A DNA stretch of 64,000 bases, taken from positions 5,332,001 to 5,396,000 of the forward strand of contig OY744467.1 of the NCBI GenBank assembly GCA_963556145.1. The letters are read 5' to 3'. The notes under the pieces are model-generated. The model did no database searches. It was not told where the DNA came from and saw only the letters and a program-made list of their open reading frames with translations. Origin of the DNA: Hygrocybe punicea (lineage: Eukaryota; Basidiomycota; Agaricomycetes; Agaricales; Hygrophoraceae). This document shows, piece after piece, positions 57,329 through 64,000 of this stretch. The position numbers and the translations under genes were made by a program. Each line of letters opens with the position of its first letter. Position 1 is the stretch's first letter.

Positions 57329-60060
57329 ATGGCTTGGGCTACTGAAGAAATCCAGGCAATTCTCAAGTCTCACTACAACAAATATGTTTCCACCACCAAC
57401 AATGAAAATAAGAAAAAAATTCGAACTGAGATCATCAAAGAGTTGCATCAGCTTCAAAAGGAGAGGAAGGGAGCCAACAAAACACCACTTGTTCTGCCTG
57501 ATGATAAAGACATTCTTCACAAAGTTAATATCATTTTAATTATACTTCTCTTCATTTTAAACATATTAACCTTGAGTAGAAAATTGCCAATTGGTTTAAG
57601 AATGAGCGACAATCCCAACAGAACAAGAAAAAGGCTAGAGGTGATACTCACGAGTCGGAAAATCATGTTGAGAAGGATAGTGATGTTGGAAAAGGAAATG
57701 ATATGTGGGGTAAACGATGGACACGGAGAACAGCAGCAGGATATTTATTCAAGAGGGAAGTGGAGGAAGAAATGCAAAATTTGATTAATGCTGGCAGTCA
57801 CACTCATATGAGTGCTTATCAGCCTGCACTCTCGAATGTCTGGAATGGCCTATCAGAGGAGGATCAAGCACATTGTGATGATGAGGCTAGAAAGTGGAAT
57901 ACAGAAGCTTGGCCATGTGAACAACAAATGGAGTATGTAATCATACTGTGGGAAAGTGAATATGTGATTGACTATTCCAGCAGAGGCCAGGACACAACTC
58001 CATAGAACAGTAACAAGCTTCATGAATGATCTCCATCGCAAAATGGGGGTTCATGTTGTCATCTTAACCACACATGTGAATGAGAATGATCAAGCTTCTG
58101 TATCCAAGTAAGTTTTCATTTTCAAGAAGTTAAACATCAACTGAAATGCAACAAGATTTGAGACCAATGATCCTACGGCTAAATTCTCCAGGCATTTTTC
58201 CAAATGGAAGGATAGTGATTTCTATGATGAGTGGTGTAAATTTGCACAATCTTTCTGCAAAGGTAATTGACAATCATGTTTCACATGTGATGATTAATTC
58301 AAATGACATTGTAGAGAATGAGGAAGACAATTCCAAGCTTTCACCTTGGGCCATCACAACATTTGATGATGACAAATATCCATATCTGCCTGAAAAGCCA
58401 GTCGATGCTGACCCTTTGGTTGTGCGGATGGTGCTTCGCAACTTTGTGAAATTAGTGATGGGTATGTCCTCACAATACCATTGATGTGTATTTATTGTTA
58501 ATGTGTGTACAGCATTTTACACTCGATCCTCCACTGTACACTGGAAGGAAATTGAGGCCAATCCCCAGGGTTTTTTCAAGTCCACATCCATTCCTCATGA
58601 CAATGACATTACCATCAAAGAGCCATCACGCATGACAAATTGATGTGCAAATGGGCTATATCACTTCTGGTATATGAGGCAAGCAGCTGGAAAACGACCA
58701 CTGCAAGTGAAACAAGAGTTACGTGCTGTGGAAAAGAAAAAAGTAGTTCCTGTAAAACAGGCAAAAAGGTTGTATGTTGAGGTGGACAGCGCTGAGGGAG
58801 AAGAAGTAGAAAGTGCCCCAGCTACAGGAGCAGCTCATAAACAATCACCAGCAGGCACCTTATACAGCAATCAAGCATTTCTCAAGATGTTATCATCCAT
58901 AAAGGAATATCAGGATGCCTTGGCACTGATAAAATATGCAGTTTGTTATATTTTCCTCTCATCACTCTTTAAATCTCATTTTATCACAGGATAAGCATGG
59001 TTCAAGCCATGCTGAAGTTCCTGCTTCATGGGCAAGCTGGAACTTTGCCCACAAATATCTTCCAGCCGAATTCTTTGCAGATAGTGATCACCCAGACAGC
59101 TGCAAGAGCTTTGTTGCTTGGATTGCAACACAACCATGGATTGATGCTTCCTCTGGAAAACCCCATTGTACTTCATCCATTGAGCAGATCCTTCTTGGCC
59201 TTGGATTAGCATTGCGGGCATATACTCAGGCACACTTTATTCGAGATGATGATATACCAAGTGATTTTCCAGACTACACTCACCAAACAACACTTGTGGG
59301 ATACAATTCCATTATGAGGGCTATTGAAGTTGTGCTAGAGGATATTGAAAGGTTGAACATTTATATATACTCTCATGCATAACTGATCATGAAAACTACA
59401 GGCTAAAAAAATTACCAGCTCCTCCAAAAATTATTATCAAGACAACAGGTATTCCAAGAGAAATACAGCGTCTGGGTCTGGAAATTGGTCTTGATGAGAA
59501 TACAATCTCCAAGCTGGGTCAAGATTGGAGTCATCTTTGTGAGGCTTGGGTAGGTGCTGAATTGGCCCTGGTTCGCTTGGGTGGTCCCACCACACCACCT
59601 GCTTTGGAATTCAAGCCCCCTTGATCCTTAGTGAACTGGAGCTTGAGTCGATCAAAGAAACAGGATGATATCATGGACTTTGATAGAATTGAAAAACAGA
59701 TGGAAAAGTGGTGGCAACGGTGTACCTTGGGTGGTATATCTGCAAATAGTGTTCTGGAGAAAACATGGTGTAGAAGAGGACTTGGAGGACTTGTTCTGTT
59801 CTTGGTGGGACTAAAGGAATGGGGAAGTCAGATTGGGGGACAGGCAGAGCATGAAAGGTGGATGAAAATCGTGCTTGAGATGAAGTCAGTATTTGAGCAG
59901 ATTCCATCTGCTGACAGATTGTAAGTCATTATTATGGGATAAGTTGTGAAAATGATACTAATTCAACAATAGGCAATGGTCCAAACGTCACATAGATCCA
60001 GAGGAAGAAACTGAGCAGGGACCTGAAAAGAAAAAATACAAGACACAGGGTGCACAGTAG
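57329..60060 (+). CDS. KDZ-element passenger: HMG-box-like protein (two TGA stops)
   Basis: Plus-strand multi-exon gene starting MAWATEEIQAILKSH. After a basic region (ANWFKNERQSQQNKKKA) and RRTAAGYLFKREVEEEM it has AYQPALSNVWNGLSEED followed by an A-x-x-W-N helix, the spacing of an HMG-box. Next: TSFMNDLHRKMGVHVVIL, FSKWKDSDFYDEWCKFAQSF, FDDDKYPYLPEKPVDADPL and a basic stretch. The C-terminal half has NFAHKYLPAEFFAD, WGAELAL-type helices (WVGAELALVRLGG) and KKQDDIMDFDRIEKQMEKWW, ending KKYKTQGAQ-stop. In-frame TGA codons interrupt it at 58642-58644 and at about 59622-59624; Trp fits both places. The family is unnamed to me. HMG boxes bind DNA, so an accessory role in transposition is plausible. 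The last five codons come from a foldback insertion. Confidence 0.65.
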
Positions 60061-60856
60061 CATACCATGTCACACAGTATCTTGAAAGTACTTGACAAGT
60101 ATACTAAATATCATTACCGTAACATTCAACATGGTATTGTAACAGTATTCAGACATAAACTACAATACTTGTGCTCAAATTCATCTGAAGGTATGAAGGC
60201 AAATGAGACTTATACCTTTTCAATAACATCAAGCCTTTTGTTTCACTACTTTTACTGTATCTACAGCAAAGTACCGTATAGTTCGGATAGAATACTTGCA
60301 GCCTAAGATGAATAAAAGTATTAAACTAGTAAGGAAGTTGTGCCACTTTCACTACTAGGATACCTTTTGAATCCTTTCAAGATACAGTGTCAATACTTTT
60401 AAGATACTGTTTCAGTACTTTTATTATAATAAAAGTACTGAAACAGTATCTTAAAAGTATTGACACAGTATCTTAAATCTACAATATGGCAACAGTACTA
60501 TACTATTTCACACTGTATCTTGAAAGGATTCAAAAGGTATCCTAGTAGTGAAAGTGGCACAACTTCCTTACTAGTTTAATACTTTTATTCATCTTAGGCT
60601 GCAAGTATTCTATCCGAACTATACGGTACTTTGCTGTAGATACAGTAAAAGTAGTGAAACAAAAGGCTTGACGTTATTGAAAAGGTATAAGTCTCATTTG
60701 TCTTCATACCTTCAGATGAATTTGAGCACAAGTATTGTAGTTTATGTCTGAATACTGTTACAATACCATGTTGAATGTTACGGTAATGATATTTAGTATA
60801 CTTGTCAAGTACTTTCAAGATACTGTGTGACATGGTATGCTACTGTGCACCCTGTG
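60044..60856. mobile_element. 813-bp foldback element at the stop of the passenger gene
   Basis: The ends CACAGGGTGCACAGTAGC and the exact complement are flanked by AGA on both sides (60041-60043 and 60857-60859), a 3-bp duplication. The arms (about 320 bp) are almost identical inverted copies. The centre contains further inverted repeats built from GATACTG/AGTACT words. CACAG ends plus a 3-bp duplication suggest a CACTA-type transposase. Nothing is encoded. Confidence 0.82.
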
Positions 60857-61039
60857 AGAAGGGCTGACATGTATCAGGGCTTTATGGGTAGTTGCAGCTA
60901 CCAGGAGTTGACTATAATGAATCAATCAAGTTATTGTGGCACATGATTATGAGCTCTAGCAACAAAACAGATGTCTTATGGACATATCCTGAAAACATAA
61001 CCTAAGAACATTATCCTGAACAATCCAAGATGAGCCAGG

Positions 61040-61725
61040 AGACATCATGACAGCATCAGCATAAACCATGTCAGTTGAGCCAGGATATATCCTGAGAACA
61101 TCAGCCTGGACCATCCCAGTTGGCCCAGGATATATCCTGGGGACATCAGCCTCAACCATCCCAGATGGGCCAGGATATATCCCAAGAACATCAGCCTGGA
61201 CCATCTCAGTTGGCCCAGAATATATCCTGGGAACATCAGCCTGGACCATGTCAATTGGCCCAGGATATATCCTGAGAAAATCAGCCTGGACCATGTCAGT
61301 TGGCACAGGATATATCTGGGAAACATCAGCCTGGACCATGTCAATTGGCCCAGGATATATCCCAAGAACATCAGCCTCGACCATCCCAGATGGGCCAGGA
61401 TATATCCTGGGAACATCAGCCTGGACCATGTCAATTGGCCCAGAATATATCCCAAGAACATCAGCCTGGACCATCCCAGATGGGCCAGGATATATCCTGG
61501 GAACATCAGCCTGGACCATGTCAATTGGCCCAGGATATATCCCAAGAACATCAGCCTGGACCATCTCAGTTGGGCCAGGATATATCCTGGGAACATCAGC
61601 CTGGACCATCCCAGTTGGCCCAGGATATATCCTGGGGACATCAGCCTGGACCATCCCAGATGGGCCAGGATATATCCAGGGAACATCAGCCTGGACCAGT
61701 TCAGTTGGGCCAGGATATATCTCAG
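61040..61725 (-). repeat. right subterminal array, about 15 copies of the 45-bp repeat
   Basis: Same 45-bp unit as 49143-49620 but in inverted orientation (reads GGATATATCCTGG-type words with AACATCAGCCTGGACCAT on +). About 14 to 15 copies, so the two ends differ in copy number. It is followed by the inverted counterpart of 49066-49142. Confidence 0.93.
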
Positions 61726-62730
61726 CCTGATTCAGCTATCCCCAAGTCAGTTGGGCAATCTCATTTTCAGGCATCCCAAGTCAGTTGGTAATATCTTGCT
61801 GAATGCCCTGCACGAGGAGAACAGAGCTCATGGGGTGAGCCCACCTTGGTCCGCGGTCTGAACCCAGACCAAACACGGAGAGACAGTTCGATGCTGTCCA
61901 GGTCCAGGTTTGGCCATGCACCAAACCGGACCCAAAGTTCAGTTCGTGGTTCCACCAAAAAGGCTCGGATCTGGACCAAACTGAACTTTGGCAACACTAA
62001 CTCACTTGATGCTGAGGGTGCCTTGGGCCTCATACTCTACTACCTCAACTTGACGATGCATGAGCTCAGTCTTCAGCAAATTTTCGCACTTATCCCATCC
62101 ACCGTCTCTCACTATCTTTTCTTTGCTATGGAAATTCTCCTTCAGACCCTCTGGAGCCTTTGTGATGTGTGTATCTCCTGGTTCAGTGACCCTATGGAGT
62201 TCCAGGCCCACAATGACCTCATATGCCAGTGCCATCCACTGCTCATGGGCGCATTTGTGAGTATTGATGGGCTCAATCTACCAGTCCAGACATCTGAGGA
62301 CCTAGACATCGAGAATGCTACCTATAATGGTTGGCTATCTAAACACTTCATTAGCTCTGTCTTGGTGTTCTCATCGAGCGGTAAGTGATACATTAGATAG
62401 TCCCATACCAAGCTGATCCTTTCTGAGTAGGTCCCATCATCACCACTCATGTCAACATGCCCAGCAGCTGGCACGACTCACATGTGGCCTGGCCTATCTA
62501 CAAGAAGCTCCACACCTGGACTCCCCCCGGTTTTTACCTCATTGCAGACACTGCTTTTCTGTGTGGTACCAACCAGATTGAAGGCTGCATTCGTGCGCCA
62601 CTCAAGTCTGGCAGCTATGTTCCTGGCTGTCCAGATGAGGATGTGTGGAATGAGTTTGAGAGCCTGCTGTTTGCTGATCAGCAGAGGATGGATCAAGTCT
62701 CACGGTTTCATACAGTAGCCTGCTATGAGT

Positions 62731-63058
62731 AAGTTTTTTACCTTTGCTATGCATGTAGTTTGGCCATGTACTTTTAGTCTCATAACATGCCAATGGTGCC
62801 CCACATGGGGCATTTTTATATATATATTTTCAGGCAGAGTGTAAGGACAGTGGGGGTGTAGCACAAGGGGTACGATAGATAGGATGAGTCAAAATTTCAA
62901 GAATCAAAAGTCAGCACAAATCAGCACATAGGGATATAGCATGGCACAAGAGCACAGGGGTATCTATGAGTAACGACAGTGAGATCCTGTAAGGGCAGCT
63001 GAAACCATATCTAGGCACAGATAGGTGGAACATTTTCGTCCTCAAGTTTCATGGGCAC
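62731..63058. other. spacer between convergent Harbinger genes
   Basis: No coding sequence recognised. TGTAAGGACAGTGGGGGTGT at 62838 resembles an LTR start, but no partner repeat is in the window. Confidence 0.35.
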
Positions 63059-64000
63059 TTATAGGGTGTAATGGTGGGATTTGAGCTTGGGGGTGACACA
63101 AGTCATCATTGAGAGGGCCTGATTAGTGTTGATCTGGGAGGGAGAAAGTGGAACTGCATACTTGGGGCTGCCAAGTTCCGCCTTGACAAGGCCCACACCA
63201 GGTTCCGATTTGATTACTGGAAGTCGGTACTTCTGCTTGACAGAAGCAGGGACATGGTAGCTGAGGGGCAGTCTGGCAGGAGTAGGCTGGATAATCGGTG
63301 CATCAGGGTTCACGATGGGGATGTCACTCGGGTGGGGGGAGGTTGAATGAATGCAGATGTGCGTTTCAATGCATGACTCGGTTTGACGTCAATGATTTCA
63401 ATCTCACTCCCATCTGTCAATTCGTTATCCATCACCCATGTCACTGAGCCACCCTCATCACCATAGTGAGCCTTGTTGTGAATTTTGCTTTTGGGCTGTG
63501 GAGTCTCAGGATGGCCTCTCCCTGGGCACCTCTGGTGTGTCTTGAGAGGGGTTCCAACATTCATTTTTAGCTTGAGTTGAGTGAGATTGCGGGCACGGTC
63601 AGCCTCGCAGACTCATCCCTGGAGCACAGTCTGTGTGTGAAGAGATTTGATAAGTGCCTGGGTGTCACGATTTTGCTGCATGCTGGTGAAAAGCTGGACA
63701 CTCTGCAGGCTCTGATCTGTTCTCTCATGATCCCGCATCTCCTGCATGCCCGGGTCAAACACCTGGGAAATTTTCTCCACCAACTCCAAACTGTTCCCTC
63801 CACGAGCATTGCGTTGGACTGGGACATGGTCACAGATGCCCTGGACCACTGCGACTTTGGAGCGCACTGCAGTTGGGGCCAGGGCCACATCTTCATCCAT
63901 GCTGAGATCATGGTCATCCTCATCATCATTGTCCAGCACATCTGTGAAATCACCATCGCTGAGATCCCAAGTCTCTTCTCTCTCGTTAATTAAGTCCTCA
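63059..64000 (-). pseudogene. probable second Harbinger ORF, partial, with frameshift and stop
   Basis: The minus-strand protein runs in from the right edge: an acidic segment LDNDDEDDHDLSMDEDVA, a helical region (LELVEKISQVFDPGMQEM), TGA at about 63612, NLTQLKLKMNVGTPLKTHQR, then after a one-base shift in a C-run near 63340 continues VNPDAPIIQPTPARLPL and ends SHHYTL-stop at 63059. PIF/Harbinger elements usually carry a second, convergent gene for a Myb/SANT-like DNA-binding protein; position and orientation fit. The DNA-binding domain itself would lie outside the window, so this is unconfirmed. Confidence 0.45.

Larger units (their letters stand above)
48277..61999. mobile_element. 13.7-kb KDZ transposon with three genes
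   Basis: The left end TAGTGTTGCCGTAGTTTGG and the right end (complement TAGTGTTGCCAAAGTTCAG) share TAGTGTTGCC. The flanks ACTCACTC (48269-48276) and ACTCACTT (62000-62007) match 7/8, as expected for an 8-bp target duplication with one mutation. Further inside are matching inverted blocks (49066-49142 against 61723-61797) and opposed arrays of a 45-bp repeat. Genes: KDZ transposase (-), PHD-like zinc protein (-) and HMG-box-like protein (+). Zisupton, the Z of KDZ, is known to make 8-bp target duplications. The left side also carries a CAG/CAA-rich tract (48690-48990). Confidence 0.85.
47893..62730 (+). pseudogene. PIF/Harbinger transposase (DDE_Tnp_4 type), split by the KDZ element
   Basis: The left part 47893-48276 starts MDPTFYIQLEQETEV and includes WSDRAYITMMGFDVTTFNWI. 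The right part 62000-62388 resumes as SLDAEGALGLILYYLN, SLQQIFALIPSTVS, AHNDLICQCHPLLMGAFVS and IDGLNLPVQTSEDLDIEN. After an intron at about 62391-62430 it continues with SSWHDSHVAWPIYKKLHTWT, FYLIADTAFLCGTNQIEG and IRAPLKSG. Two catalytic-type Asp sites are seen (SIDGLN and IADTAF). The last catalytic region expected after IRAPL is not found beyond the donor-like GTAAGT at 62728, so the 3' end is missing or altered. Removing 48277-62007 restores G-Q-H-S-L-D-A-E-G. Confidence 0.88.

Noticed and set aside
60956..61730. Long ORFs of 150-230 codons in the 45-bp arrays (also 49138-49669)
   Set aside because: The 45-bp period is a multiple of three, so any frame lacking a stop in one unit stays open; composition is purely repeat-driven and several frames on both strands are open together.
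62838..62860. TGTAAGGACAGTGGGGG as an LTR start
   Set aside because: No second copy or matching end is found in the window, so it cannot be supported.

Overview
The window looks like a transposon-rich stretch of an Agaricomycete (mushroom-forming basidiomycete) nuclear genome. The evidence is the very short GT-AG introns (about 46-60 nt) and the mix of Plavaka, KDZ, PIF/Harbinger and Helitron transposases, a combination known mainly from Agaricomycetes. All exon boundaries and repeat ends were read by eye; no alignment or database search was run.

Layout. 1-530: an 82-bp satellite with a palindromic core. 775-2859: a multi-exon host-like gene of unknown function. About 3900-11752: a Helitron with a huge Rep/helicase reading frame ending in a ubiquitin-protease-like domain; three in-frame TGA codons sit where Trp is expected, and a clear hairpin-CTAG 3' end is present. 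11753-18240: degraded sequence, including a Pro-rich ORF split exactly by a 1.87-kb non-autonomous element (14621-16489) with an 8-bp target duplication. 18244-26257: a decayed Plavaka (CACTA-like) transposase gene split in frame by a 3.6-kb gene-less LTR element (18852-22452). 26867-28034 and 28088-31075: two large inverted-repeat (foldback) elements.

31344-42788 is a conserved housekeeping island: bleomycin hydrolase (+), a Mei2-like RNA-binding protein (-), mitochondrial ribosomal protein bS6m (+) and the TFIIH subunit Ssl1/p44 (+). I could resolve complete exon sets with consistent phases for three of these.

43045-64000 is a nest of transposons. A 4.8-kb LTR element on + (43045-47801) contains an oppositely oriented LTR element (43508-46400), which holds a 464-bp palindromic MITE. 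A second 290-bp MITE lies in the outer element. Next to it is a PIF/Harbinger transposase gene (from 47893) that is cut in two by a 13.7-kb element (48277-61999). That element has TAGTG termini, an 8-bp (7/8 identical) target duplication and opposed arrays of a 45-bp subterminal repeat. It carries three genes: a KDZ transposase with a CxC2 cysteine cluster, a PHD-like zinc protein, and an HMG-box-like protein. Removing the element restores the Harbinger frame. An 813-bp foldback element sits at the stop codon of the HMG-like gene. The probable second Harbinger gene runs off the right edge on the minus strand.

The most interesting items are the complete-looking 13.7-kb KDZ element with its two passenger genes and repeat arrays, its apparent small relative at 14621-16489, and the Helitron protein with its C-terminal protease-like domain interrupted by TGA codons.
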